Source: Parasponia andersonii
Taxonomy: Eukaryota > Streptophyta > Magnoliopsida > Rosales > Cannabaceae
Assembly: GCA_002914805.1 (NCBI GenBank)
Contig: JXTB01000175.1
Location: forward strand, 689,710 to 753,709
Direction: 5' to 3'
Length of the DNA stretch: 64,000 bases
This document shows, piece by piece, positions 10,336 to 22,500 of this stretch. The translations under genes and the position numbers were made by a program. Under the pieces are notes generated by a model. It was not told the origin of the DNA and ran no database searches. It was given only the letters and a program-made list of their open reading frames with translations. Numbering within the stretch: position 1 is the stretch's first letter; each line of letters starts with the position of its first letter.

Positions 10336-10984
10336 CTAATTGACAAGAGGTAGGGCTCCTGAATGGGTTTGGTAGGGGGTCTCCACCTGTATCTCCTCCA
10401 TGATATATGGGCTTAATAGTAGCCATAACTAAATAATGTTAATGAATAGTATAAATATGATATGATACATATAGAAATGATGCTCATAAAAAATATATTT
10501 TATTAACAATGTAACAAATATTATCATAAAATACATAATTAATCACATTTTCATATTAATCATTATCGCTATCAATATAATCTTCATGTTTATCTTGATC
10601 AATTTCATCATTATCGTCCATCTCCAATTCTTCTTCATCTTCTATATAATCATATATTGTATCATCATGATCAAGTTCATTATCATCAATAAAATCATCT
10701 TCTTTCACTTCATGAATAATATCATTAGAATTTTGATCATGTTCACTTTGACACCCATGAATATAACTAATGGACTCCAGCTCGCCAAGTTCAACCGTTA
10801 CACAAAGTTTTAGGAGTTATGATCTTAAAGAATAAATGGCTCAATATCATTATCTTGAATATCCCATCCACCTCGATGACTTAAGTGTCCTAGAATTCTC
10901 CAATTCAGAACATTCAACAAGTTGTCAATATAAAAAGCTTGCTTAACTTGAGAAGCAAGTATGTATAGGTCATCTTTATACCAC
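10336..10984. other. CACTA interior, no confident gene
   Basis: AT-rich sequence rich in ATC/ATT repeats (for example 10560-10740). On the minus strand it would give Asp-rich peptides, possibly the acidic tail of the first transposase ORF. I cannot assign it securely. Confidence 0.4.
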
Positions 10985-11330
10985 TTAGAATTGATAGCTA
11001 TACTTATTTTTTTTTTCTACTTTTATTTTCTTCTTTCTAGAATTGATATCAAACCATTTACACTGGAATAAGACAACAAAATATGTGTCCATATAATTGA
11101 AATCTTGAATTTCTTCTAAATGACCATAAAATGTATTCCCATTAGTCTTAGGGACAAATATACCATTATTTCGAGTCAACTGTTAGAATCCCTTGTGCGA
11201 GTTACGAATCGAGTTCCATTTACAATACATACAAAATAAGATGTGACATGGAAATGTGGCCCAGATTCCAATGAGTACAACTCTTCAGTTACTTCAGGGG
11301 ATCCATTTTGACTAAATTGATACATTTTTT
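10985..11330 (-). pseudogene. CACTA DUF4216-like remnant
   Basis: Minus-strand reading gives NGNTFYGHLEEIQDFNYMD and then VVLFQCKWFD, which matches the DUF4216 region (FYG-EI-ELDY-----LFKCKW) found downstream of DUF4218 in CACTA TNPD-type proteins. It is a short fragment with stops on both sides. Confidence 0.75.
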
Positions 11331-11773
11331 AATTCAGTTAAAATATAAATTAAACAATAATGAAAACAACTGTTATGTACAAAGGTTGGAATTATAAGTT
11401 ATATACCTTCGTATAAAACCAAGTTGGAAACTGTTGTCTTTGTATTTCATCCAGGTTTTGCCCACCTTTTTGTTGGAGCACCACATGTGTTCATTATATT
11501 ATAGGAAAAATGTGAAAGTTTAATATAATGCCATATAATTACAATGGTTTAATATTTTATTGGTTATTGGGGCTTACTCCAAATATTTCTGGATCTCCAG
11601 GCAGTTATTTAGTATGTACCACTTAGCTTTCTTCCAAAGATGCATATTACGTGAAACATAAGTCTTTTTCCATTAAGATGACATTGGGATTGGAACACAC
11701 TTAAGTGTTTTTGAGGACCGGTGTCAATAGCATCCTCTTTCCTATAAGAACGATTAAATTTTGTCTCAATCCT
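11331..11773. other. CACTA interior between DUF4216 and DUF4218 remnants
   Basis: No conserved protein block is readable. It is likely decayed coding or intron sequence of the same transposase gene. Confidence 0.4.
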
Positions 11774-12364
11774 TTATAAATACATTGAAAAAAGCTTTAA
11801 TGCTTCATCAACCATATAACTTTTAGCAATAAATCCCTCAGGACGTGCTCGATTTCTAACATAGTCATTCAACTTCTTTATATATCTCTCATATGAATAC
11901 ATCCACTTAAAGTGCACAATTCTTCTAAGTAACACTTCTTCGGGCAAATGCATCATTAAATGTACCATGATATCAAAAACAGCAGGGGGAAATATCCGTT
12001 CAAGCTTGCAAAGAATAAAAACTATAGCATATTTGGAATTCTCTAAGTCTTTCTTACTCAGACTCCTAGCACATATTTGTTGGAAAAAATTACAGAGTTC
12101 AATAATTGTCAACAATATTTCCTTATTTATAAAAGCTCTTATACCAGGAGCCAACAAACGCTGCATGATAACATGATATTCATGCGACTTCAGGCCAGTT
12201 ATTTTTGAGTCATTATCAGTTACATTCGCCTGTATGTTACTTGCAAAGTTATTGGGAAACTTAATTGACTTAATATATCGATAGAATTTACGTCGTTCAT
12301 CAGCAATGAGAGTGTATTGTGCGTGAGGTTTAATCAACTTGTTTCCTGATTCATCCAGATGCAA
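11774..12364 (-). pseudogene. CACTA transposase DUF4218 region
   Basis: This is the longest open transposase fragment (196 codons). It reads GLKSHEYHVIMQRLLAPGIR, then ELCNFFQQICARSL, FDIMVHLMMHLPEEV, WMYSYERYIKKLNDYVRNRA and RPEGFIAKSY. These are the hallmark DUF4218 blocks (KSHD-HVLMQRLLP, F-Q-C, FDIM-HL--HL, WMYP-ER--G-LK-YVRN-ARPEGSI). It belongs to the TNPD-type catalytic protein. The open state is striking next to the broken neighbouring exons. Confidence 0.92.
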
Positions 12365-12553
12365 CTCTCATCTTATTTTCATATCAGCTAAATCACGCTG
12401 GGTATTAATCGCGTCTTTTGATTTGCCTTCAATTCCCAACATTGTGCCAAGAATACTATCACACACATTTTTCTCAATATGCATAACATCAAGATTGTGT
12501 CTCAAAGATAATGACGACCAATAATCTAGCTCCGAAAATATACATTTCTTTCT

Positions 12554-13379
12554 CTAGTTTAGTTCGTCTTTGACATGTTCCCTCTTAACCCCTCTATAAC
12601 TTGGATGTTTACCCGGCAACATATGTGGCAACTGTCTCAGTTGTTCTAAAATATCTTCATTACTGAAATGCCGAGATGGGATTCTTCTCTCTAGTTTCCC
12701 ATCAAATTCTTTACTTCTTCTCATTGAATGATTAGTCAGCAGGAAACTTTTGTGACCCACATAATAAGTTTTGGTCTTCAATCTCAAGGAAAGGGTGCCT
12801 TCATTATAGGCTAGATAAGCTTTGTAACCTTAACCACTCCAACCAGATAAACTACCACAGGCCAGAAAATCATTAATAGTCCACAAAAGCACTATTCACA
12901 TTTTGAATGTACTATTACTAGCAGCATCTCGAGTATCTACCCTGACAACCCATAATTGTTTCAACTCCTCAACCAACGGCTTCAGAAAAACATCCATATC
13001 TTTCCCTAGAGATTGAGCTAGGAATTAACAATGAAATCATGAAATTACACTCCTTCATGTATAGCCACAGTACCAAGCAATAAGTCGTCAATACCACTGG
13101 CCACACACTATAAGATAAACTCATGTTGCCAAATAGATTGAATCTGTCTGCCACTAATCCTAATTTTACATTCCTTAGTTCTTTGGCAAATTCAAGATAT
13201 CTGTGATCAAACTCTTTCCATGCTTCCCCGTTAACTGGATGTCTTAACACCCCTCCCTCATTAAAATAATTTGAATACTGCCACCTCATACTTGCTACAG
13301 TATGCCTCAATCCGTATAATTGCTTTAACCATAACACTTTGTGAAGTACTTTCTTGCCATTCGTATTTTTATCCAACAA
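12554..13379 (-). pseudogene. CACTA Transposase_21 (TNPD-type) region
   Basis: The segment 13379-12969 contains MRWQY, LRHPVNGEAWKEFD, NVKLGLVADRFNLFGNMS and SLSYSVWPVVL, the Transposase_21 signature (MRWH, HPADS-AWK-FD, LGLA-DGFNPFG, YS-WPV). The segment 12787-12554 continues with YYVGHKSFLLTNHSMR and LPGKHPSYRG. Stops and a gap near 12800-12965 separate the pieces. In family members the DGFNPFG part is strongly conserved; here it reads DRFNLFG. It is part of a broken catalytic transposase. Confidence 0.9.
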
Positions 13380-13639
13380 TGGCTCACCCTACATACAGGA
13401 TAATTTTCTTTGTCTGTATTTTCTTTCTAAAATAAAATACATTCATATTTGCAAACACAAATTGACTCGTACTCTAATCCCAACTTAGACATCTATTTTT
13501 TTGCCTCATCATATGACCCAGGTAGCTTGTTCTCTACTAGAAGTGCCTTTTTCAACAATTTCAATAAAGCTATCAAATGATTTATTACTCCACCTATGCA
13601 TTACTATCAAATGCATAAATTTGGCCAAGAAATTCAAGG

Positions 13640-14077
13640 TCAGAAATGTGTGCACCCAGGATACAATTTTGACTCGACCTTAGAGAACAAATCATCATAC
13701 TGTTCTATAGACATTGAAGACCACATTGCAATATCTTTATCTACATTCACGTTAGCACGAATAGGATCATCAATAAATGGACATATGAATTCATTTATCA
13801 CATTTACCATCTCATCTACTATAACATCACCTCCATGTAGGTCATTTTGTGGAATGTCTACATCATTAACTTCTCCATAAAATGTCCAAGTGGTATATTT
13901 TACATCGAATCCATGAGTTATTATATGCATCTTCACCACATCAAGTGGCTTATGCAACACATTGTGACATTCTTTACATAGACAATGAATTTTTCCTTCG
14001 TCATTCACAAAACCTTTTTCCTTATCAAGAAATGTCATTGTAACATTCCAATATTCCTTAGAAAACCAATTCCTCAA
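13640..14077 (-). pseudogene. CACTA transposase-associated domain
   Basis: Minus-strand reading opens with MRNWFSKEYWN and has CLCKECHN, VVKMHIITHGFDVKYTTWTF and a long acidic tail. This is the N-terminal zinc-binding transposase-associated domain (W--------Y, C-C-KC-N, V--HL---GF---Y--W--HGE) that precedes Transposase_21. It is open for 145 codons. It sits at the N-terminal end of the minus-strand TNPD-type gene. Confidence 0.88.
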
Positions 14078-14744
14078 ATGTATTCAACTCTTGTCAACTA
14101 ACATATTTTTGTAGTACTTGCCGTTTGATGTTAGAACGAGTTAGAAATTATTGTCAAAGATTATATACATGATTATAATATGGCCTAAATACACCTTATC
14201 ACTCCACTTCTAAAGGTTAAAACTCTATCTCATTCAAGATTACTTTGTTATGTGGTTTATCATTCACTCAAATATTGTTCCGTTCACGCTGAAATTCCAA
14301 CAGCATTTCCTCACAGTTCCCCTAACTGTGGTACATATATGTACACACCCGAAAAACACAAGAAGATGCCATCAAAAATCGACCAAAAAATAATATTTAT
14401 AAGTTAATGACAACACATAACGTGTAATCCCAAACTATCCAAATGGGATAATTTAAGAATCGATATCGAAAAATATAATCTCTCATCAACTCCTAAACAG
14501 GTCTATGCTAATTTCTTTTCTGACTAAAATAATGCATGCATGTATTAAAGTCACTATGTGTACAAATAAATGTACATATTAAAATTATGACTACAACTTT
14601 TGTCATAACATGTCAACTTGTTTGGAATGGTCTTGATTATCACAATTGAATAACTCTAACCATTATGATCAAGAACATGCCAAACCAATTTACATGTCGT
14701 GACCATTTTAGTGTGCATGATTTAGGAAAGGAATTTTTGGTTTT
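14078..14744. other. CACTA interior upstream of TNPD-type gene
   Basis: AT-rich noncoding sequence upstream (on minus) of the transposase start. It probably holds promoter or 5' leader, but no TATA box can be assigned. Confidence 0.4.
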
Positions 14745-15715
14745 TTAAGAGTACATGTACAAATATTTTAGTTACTACAATGGCATTTTTGGCATTTTAT
14801 TAGTCTAGGGGCATTTTGGATATTTTGTGAATTATATGGATATTTTATTATACTTTTAAATTTTATGAGTATTTTAGTTACTCTAAGAGAATTTTGGATA
14901 TTTCATTACTGTAGGGACAATTTGGATATTTTATTAATTAAATTGTTATCTTGGATAATTTTAATTTTATGATTTTTTAAGTTACTACAAGGGCATTTTG
15001 GGTATTTTGTTAGGCTATGGGCATTTTCGGTATTTTGTTAATTATATGGGTATTTTATTATATTTTTAAATTTATGAGTTTTTTAGTTAATACAAGGGCA
15101 TTTTGGGTATTTTATTAGTCTAAGGACATTTTGAGTATTTTGTGAATTATGTGGGTATTTTATTATATTTTTAAATTTTATGAGTTTTTTAGTTACTAAG
15201 GGCATTTTGGGTATTATGTTAGTCTAAGGGTATTTTTGGTATTTTGTAAATTATACGGGTATTTATTATATTTTTTAATTCTATGAGTTTTTTAGTCACT
15301 CTTTAAGCATTTTGGGTATTTCATTATTATAGGGGCATTTTGGGTGTTTTGTTAATTAAATTATTATTTTTGGATAAGCTTTAATTTTTGGAGTTTTTTA
15401 ATTACTAAAAGGGCATTTTGGGCATTATGTTTAGTCTAGGGACATTTTGGGTTTTTTATGAATTATATGGGTATTTTATAATATTTTTAAATTTTATGAG
15501 TTTTTTAGTTAATTTTTGGTATTTTATTATTCTAGGGGCATTTTAGGTATTTTGTGAATTATATAGGTATTTTATTATATTTTTTCATTTTATGAGTTTT
15601 TTAGTTACTACAAGGGCATTTTGGGTATTTTATTCAATATAAGAATATTTCGGGTATCTGAGAAATTATAGGGGTATTTTTGTAATTCCATATTTTTAGA
15701 GGCATTTTTGGTAAT
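14745..15715. repeat. Minisatellite of about 100-bp units
   Basis: About nine head-to-tail degenerate units occur. Each is built from TTTTTTAGTTACTACAAGGG, then CATTTTGGGTATTTTRTTAG, CTAGGGGCATTTTGGGTATT and AATTATATGGGTATTTTATT, ending in TTTAAATTTTATGAG. Unit starts lie near 14872, 14975, 15081, 15185 and onward. The array lies inside the CACTA element upstream of its transposase gene. Confidence 0.93.
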
Positions 15716-17054
15716 TTTTGAACTAAAGGACTAATTATTACCTTTTATTTATTTTATGTATTATTATTATTATTTTAAGTTTATTTATTATGATGTATTA
15801 TTTTATTATTATTATTATTTAAGCTTATTTATTAACATGTATTATTATTATTATTAGCTAATTTTAGAAGAGAGTTGATGCCCTTTCTTAAAAATTATTA
15901 TTATAAATTAGTTATTTCAATTTAATTATATAATTAATCTTACTCTTTAATTTCTTTTTATTTACTATTACCTTATACTCAAGTCCTAATTATTTCATAT
16001 TAATTACTCATTTTACTAACTTTATTAATTAATTCTATTACCTTTTACTAAATATTCAATTATTTATTAAAATGCATAAGTTATTGTCTGCAAGTGTTAA
16101 ATAGTTATTATTACCTTTTATTTATTTTTTGTATTATTATGATTATATCTTATTAAATTAAAATATTAATTTATTTAATTATTTCTATTATCTTTTATTA
16201 ATTCTTATCATATTTTTTATTGTTAGATAATATTTTTAATTAAATTACAAATTTATTCTAATCTAATTTCAATATTTATCATTAAATTAAATCACTCATC
16301 TAACATTCGTATTAATCTAATTTTAGTATTTCAAATCTAATTAACATAAATCCAAATTCAAATACACAACATAAACAAAAAGCATTATTACTTACAAATA
16401 TAATTTTTCCGCATCATTTTCACACAAATATTAATCCCACATATTCAATTTAACCACAAACCAACATAATCTAACAAAATAATTTAATATATCGAAATAA
16501 ATCTTACAATATTCCAAAAAATAAAATAATCTCACCATATCACAAATCCAAAATAGTCCTACATTATCTAACCATACCACAAATCCAATATAAGAGAATC
16601 ATTTTACACAATTTAAATAATAAAAACTAACCTATTATTTTTAACTAATATATAAATATAACCATATTTTAATAATAATCTAACATCAATATTTTTAACA
16701 ATTATATAAAATTAACCTATTACTACCAAATACATAAATCAATTAATAATATAATCTAATTCCTATTTTTAATACTCTAAATAATTTCTTAAAAATAATT
16801 TTTAATATTCTAAATAAATATTTAAAAAACATAAAAAAAAACTAGCCGATTGCCAGTGGCGGAGGAAGGTGATGGCGTCTTTGTCACACTGAGAGAGAGA
16901 GAGAGTTAGAGAGACAAAATAAGAGAAATAGAGCATTACCCAGAAATAGAGAGAGAGAACGAGGAAGGAGAGAGGCTGCCGGTGGGTTGAAGAGAGAGAG
17001 AGATATGTGGGTGTGTGAAAAATTAGAGAAAGAAGACGATTTATGGCTTTTGAT
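15716..17054. other. AT-rich CACTA interior with GA-rich patch
   Basis: Mostly very AT-rich sequence with TTA/TTAT runs. A GA-rich patch with microsatellite-like GAGAGA tracts lies at about 16890-17025. No gene is recognised. Confidence 0.5.
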
Positions 17055-17515
17055 ATTGCAGGACCTATAGTAGCAATATTTGTTGCTGCTATAAATGAAA
17101 AATATTGTCACTATAGCCTCAACGACACTCTTTTAATTTTAATTTTTTTTCCAGTCAAATTTGGACGGTCACTAACTACCCGTCCAAATTTTCACCCAAA
17201 TTTGGATGGTTAATTAGTGTTTTTAAATTTTTTATTAATTAATTTCTATTTGAAATTACAAAACAATTTTAAATACTCTATAACGGTGATAAATGTCATC
17301 ACTATAGGGTTTGATCTTTTCACAACCACTCAAAAGGAGCACTATTTTTTCACAAGAAAGTTACTGTACAAAGGTACATTTTTTCGTACACTCTATAGCG
17401 ACGATAATCTCGTATCGTCACTAATATTTTACTTATAACGACAACATGTTGCTATAGCATATTTAATCAACTTTTCGTAGTTGATCTTCGATAGCGACGT
17501 TGATGAACGTCTAAT
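17055..17515. repeat. CACTA right subterminal repeats (inner part)
   Basis: CTATAG/GACGA words recur at about 17068-17120, 17278-17310, 17392-17420 and 17434-17458, matching those of the left end in inverted sense. They are separated from the terminal copy at 19139-19240 by 1.6 kb of unrelated sequence. Confidence 0.8.
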
Positions 17516-17517
17516 TT

Positions 17518-19138
17518 TGTACATTTATTATGAGATTAGATCATCATTATACACTTAGAGTTTCATTAAATTCCCTAATTTAAAGCACTTTTGTAGACAT
17601 AGGCATAAAAACAAGAATTACCTCTAATTTATGCTAAATATTTGTTTCTACATAGGTTTTGGTAAAATAAGCACAGATTCTAAACTACGTGGGATTTTGA
17701 TCCAATTCTTAAACTCATATATTCTGGGCTCAATTTACAAGATCTGCCCAAATTATTTCTAAATGGGTCTCAAATGGACAATATTTTAAATTAGACTGCA
17801 CGCATATTCAATCTGATACCTTTTATTTTTTGGCCCATTATAGTCTCATTACAATCTCAAATAGAGTGATTCTTGATGCTATGGACATGTACACAAAACT
17901 ATCTAGATGATTTATTCTTTGAGAAAACTCAAAAGAAGCCGAAATCTGGGTAAAAATATCAGATTTTTCCACATGATAAGATCAACAACCAATTTTGATT
18001 CAGCAGAACCTTTCTTTACCAATTTTGCTATAAGTCACGAAATACATCTCTAATGGATGCAATTGTGGTTGCATACGACTCCTAAGAGATAAAGCTTCAA
18101 GTGTTTTTCTTCGATTAAGACATTTTTCTTCCAAATTCATAGAGATTCAGATACATCTTTGGGAGAGTCTGAATCTGCCAAAACAAGTTACCAACTTGCT
18201 CTTATCTTTAGTCTACAAATTTTGATTTTGTATCTCTAAATTTTCCTATAAATAGATGCTTAAGCTAGGCTTAAGGGGCATCTTGATTTCGAGAACAAGA
18301 TCACTCTCTTTTATTCTCCTTTTGTTATTCATGTTATTTTAATCTTGCTTTGCCTTCAAAATAGTAAGAGTTTTGTGTTTAAAGTTATGTTCATATTGTG
18401 TTCATACTTGTTATTCTCTTCATCATATTTACTTATTCTTGCATGTTGCTAAGATGAAAGGGTGAATCTCTTGGGGGAAAGATAGGTATAATCCAAACTT
18501 TAGGTGGACTTCATTGTTTATATCTTTTAATCACTATTATACATGTGCTACTTAATTTTCTTAATCAATCGTAGTACCCTCTTTGTTAAGTGGTGAGTCT
18601 TGATTCATTGTAGTCAACCATTAGCACAACAAATACTTAATTCCTTTTGTATCGGTTGTGCTAGGAAGGGATTTTGATTTGTTGTGGATATAAGGTGGCA
18701 CCATGAATGCTTGACCACATTTACAAGTGTTGGCATTATCAAAAAAAGGTAATTAAGAAAACTAATCTAATCACATAGATAACTAATAATGGACTTTTAA
18801 TGATTAATCTTCCAATTGGAACCTCCGTTGTGTGTGGATTCCAATTGAGTGATAAAAGAGCTTAGGTTATACTTATTTGATATACCTAAGAGTGGATCCC
18901 CTAATCTTAGCAATTGTTTAATTCTATAACTTTATATTATTATATTTCAATCACTTTGTTTTATATTGTCACAATCATCCTACAACATACTTTTTCCTAT
19001 TATTTTTATTCTTGCAATATATGTGTTATGGTCTTGTATTATTCACTAACCTTCTTGTGGATTGACATCGGTCTCACTGAGTAATTTATTACTTTGACTC
19101 TCCTGCACTTGGGAAAAGACTTCATTAATTTGAATCAG
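17518..19138 (+). mobile_element. Probable solo-LTR-like insertion within CACTA
   Basis: This block lacks the CTATAGCGACG repeats found on both sides. It begins TGTACATTTATT and ends in AATCA, so it has TG...CA ends. It contains a good TATA box (CCTATAAATAGATGC near 18243). Its 3' part (GGATTGACATCGGTCTCACT, then CTGCACTTGGG) resembles the end of plant gypsy-type LTRs. No clear target duplication is visible, and no coding region is seen. An alternative is captured host DNA. Confidence 0.4.
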
Positions 19139-19240
19139 TTAGACGACAAACTCGTTATCGTCGTTATAGATTAGGTCTATAGCAACAACTATTTATTGCT
19201 ATCACAGATGTTATCGTTATAGCCCTCTTTTCCAGAAGTG
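19139..19240. repeat. CACTA right terminal end
   Basis: Contains GACGACAAACTCGTTATCG and TATCGTTATAGC repeats and ends CCAGAAGTG, the inverted partner of the left CACTA terminus. Confidence 0.85.
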
Positions 19241-19243
19241 TAC

Positions 19244-19420
19244 CAAGATAATGGGGACAATCTTGTGTGTGGATGGAGCAATTTGCACAGGCTTAATATT
19301 CCAACCATCAAAATCAGGACTTAGTCTAGCATTATGGGAGGCGAAAATGATCATCTGTCACTGGGTTGCATAATTCTCTTTATAAGCTGCTGCTCTGGGT
19401 CATTAGGGATTACCATGTAG
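19244..19420 (+). pseudogene. WAT1-related gene A, exon 4 (3' part)
   Basis: The reading resumes as KIMGTILCVDGAICTGLIFQ, exactly the continuation expected after SIA at 8073. After a one-base frame change near the GE-N codons it reads LGCIILFISCCSGSLGITM and ends ATG-TAG before a GT donor. Relatives have a Gln codon at that exon end, so TAG probably derives from CAG. Confidence 0.88.
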
Positions 19421-19544
19421 GTTCAATATTTCTAGCCTCGATCGATTTGTTTTCATATATAATCTGCGAACAAGTAAAATATATATGTAGTCGTTTTCTA
19501 TATCTATATATATATATATAAATGTATTATATTTGCAAGCACAA
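19421..19544 (+). other. Start of intron 4, with TA repeat
   Basis: Remaining intron 4 sequence with a short TA microsatellite at about 19501-19520. Exon 5 of the family (ASYPDHLSLSAW motif) is not present here. Confidence 0.6.
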
Positions 19545-22500
19545 TTAATAACTTTTCGGACCATTAACTACTTATCTTCTTAGCTTACTTATTTAAAAAG
19601 AGAAATTTAGATGCTGAAAATTCATGACAAATTTTTTTTATGCTTTTATTTCTTTTTAAAAGATTTATATTCATAACTAACCATTTACTTAAATTTTGAA
19701 CACAAGTAAAATGCTTCTCAATGGCTAAGTATTCTTTATTTAAATTTGATTATAAATTTTTTATTAAGGTGATTTAAATAATGCGCAACCGTAATGGGCT
19801 CCTAGGTGAGGAGGGGGGTCACATACAGACTACTTAAGTCTCAAGTTCTCCTTAGACAATTTAAGTCTTTTTGACAGAACCCCTCGTATTTTGCATTTAA
19901 TTATATCAAAACATTTTCTCTTTTAGATCTTTTGAAAAATATTTGTTTAAATTCTATTCAATCGAAAGACATTTTCAAGTATAATTTAATAAAATCATGC
20001 ATTGCGAAATGAAATGCCAAGTTATAAGTACGTTTTCAAATAACATCAAGCTTACAAATTGAAATTATTTGTCTCATAATAAGAGCATATGGCGAAGTAA
20101 TGTTAATGGAGGTACCTCGTATTCATTGTACGATCTTAACATATGCATTAAGATTGTACTTATTGATAACTTAGTCAAATAGAAGTTTTTCGGTAAAATG
20201 CATCTTTCATGCTTTTCAGAACCAAATTCACTGTGCATTTAGCCCATCAAAGAGCTTTAATTTAATGTTTAGGACTTATTCTAGCATTTTCAAAAATGTT
20301 CGTTCCAGGTAAGCACGAGATGACAGTCATTATACTGAACTGTGTTTAATTACACTATGCTAGCTTAGATTCAGCTTAATCGCATAATGTCATCTTTGTG
20401 CATTCTATGAATTGGGCAATTATACTTTATTTGCATTATCGATTAGAGTCTAATGGACTTTCTTTTTATGTTTAATGATTGGTTATGGGGCTAGGTTCTA
20501 CCAAATTAGAATAAGATTGGCCATACAGGATCATAAGTCAAAGTATGACTAGATTTCACTTTCTAAGCTAGGTTTCACCATTTTGGTCTACACTTGGGTG
20601 TATAGGATTGACCAGCAATGTGGTGAGTATGCTAAGGATGTTTTAGAGCTTGACACATGGAAGGTAATGAGCAAAATACCTAAAATATCCCTAGAATTTA
20701 AGTTATGCCATTCTTAGCCTTTAAATATTGATTTTTGACCAAATCTGGTCATTTGCTTTCCCTTTCTCTCTAGCCACGATCTGAGCCTCTCCAATACCTT
20801 TTTACACTTCTATCAACTTCCCTTAACCATCTCCAAGAGTTTCCAAGTGGTATAACTCAAGTTGGAGCTCTAGAAAGTAAGATAAATCAAAACTAGTCAA
20901 TGTAGTTCTACTAATTTTTCTTTCTTGGTCTTTTCCTATAATTTCAATTATCTACTTGTTCCCACTTAAATAATGGTTTCTTCAGGTCTTCTTAAGTCCA
21001 AAAATCTAATTCTAAGTTTAGAGAATCAGTTTGGTGGAGGTAGAAGGCAAGAAATCCAACAAAAGCTCAAACTAGTCAAAGTGAGCATTATGTATGATTT
21101 TGAACTTATAGTTAATTTCTTTTGTGTTAGCCCTTAAACCAAAGTAATTATTTGGTGCATAATGATCCTAGGAACCTTATATATCACTGGAAACATAAAA
21201 TTTAGGTGGAGGATTAAAGTTAAACCTAATGCCCCAAAGATTGCTATTTATGGAATTAAGTGTTTTCATGTGTGGTAGATTAAGTTTTCCATATTTGTAA
21301 TCTGATTTTTTAAACTTATAGTATATATTTTATTGATTCTATTAGTTATTACACTTATTTTATGGCTGGTTATGATGGCACACAAGTGTAAAAGTCGTTT
21401 AAACTTTGTAAAAGATTGAAAGGAATTCAAATGCATTTAGGTTGTTCCAAATGATCCTCTTTGATGTGTATATGTGGGAATTGGATTGTTAATTGTTATG
21501 ACAGGTTTAAAACCATGATTTTAATCATGTGGGAATGTCCCTAAAATAGGGAAGGTACTGTCCAAATATTTTTAAAATGAAATGGCACCATTTAGGAGCA
21601 AATGGACTTGTTTTTAAAAAATTATGTGTCATTTTGGATCATTTTGTGCTAATGAACTAGCATTCATATTTTAAATACTTTTGAACAGTTTTTCAATGCT
21701 AGTTATTGACTACCAAGTACCTTAAGTGATTTATACACTCCTGAGTCATTTTAAGATTAAGTTTCCTAAATTAGTGAAAGTTTTGATTTCGGTATTGTTC
21801 AAATATCTTAATGCATTCTTTTTGTAAAATGTGCATCTTGAATAATAGTAATTTATAACAGGTGATTAGCACACCAACCTCTAGAGGATATTGACCCTTT
21901 CCACTATCAATTCCTATTCAAGATACGAGGTAAGTAAAGACTTACAACTGCATCATAAGAACCATATGAAAGATGTATTTATGTGAAACTTACTTATTCC
22001 TGAAAGTTATGAAATGGCATGTGCATGGCATGTTTTGCATGCAAATGGAGACTTTTATTATAAGAGAATTTGAAAGTGAGTACCATTGTACCAATTTTAT
22101 ATGATAAGTTTTAATGGCAATTGCTAGTCTGTCGGAGCTGGGTAGGTAAGTCTGTTGATGCAGACTCTCCCGTTGAAGCGGGACTTGCAGATCTTATGAT
22201 ATGTCTCATTGAAGCGGGACAATTTTAGCATGGTGTGGGATACCCCTTTGATGAGGGAAGGAGTTTTCAAAAAAAAAAAAAAACCTCACACGACGGTCGC
22301 ACCTTATTTTTACTCTTGGCCAGAGTTTCCGCCCAATGTTATCACGGCCTATCGACTTACGGGACAAGCAATGTGCTAAGGGGCCCAACTAAGAATAATT
22401 TTTAAGGAAAATACATGGACTCAAATGTTTAAGAAAGAAAAAGGGTACAATGGGAACTTTATGAGTATTAAAGCATTCATAAGCATGCATAGTTTTTACT

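Larger units (their letters stand above)
8074..19240 (-). mobile_element. CACTA (En/Spm) DNA transposon inserted in exon 4
   Basis: The left end starts CACTACAGGACAGGAG. The right end, read inward, starts CACTTCTGGAAAAGAG, so the short terminal inverted repeats match imperfectly. Both ends carry CTATAGCGACGAC-type subterminal repeats. On the minus strand the genes follow CACTA order: transposase-associated domain, Transposase_21, DUF4218, DUF4216-like, then a Transposase_24-like ORF. The flanking trinucleotides are CGC (8071-8073) and TAC (19241-19243), a decayed candidate for the 3-bp target duplication. All ORFs are broken. It carries a roughly 100-bp minisatellite and probably a nested LTR-like insertion. 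Confidence 0.9.

Noticed and set aside
10586-10813. Plus-strand hydrophobic open frame (Ile/Phe-rich)
   Set aside because: It is the shadow of an ATC/ATT-rich stretch in the CACTA element; no membrane protein family motif is present.
14745-15715. CRISPR-like array
   Set aside because: Units are adjacent, degenerate and about 100 bp without unique spacers, in a plant transposon; it is a minisatellite.
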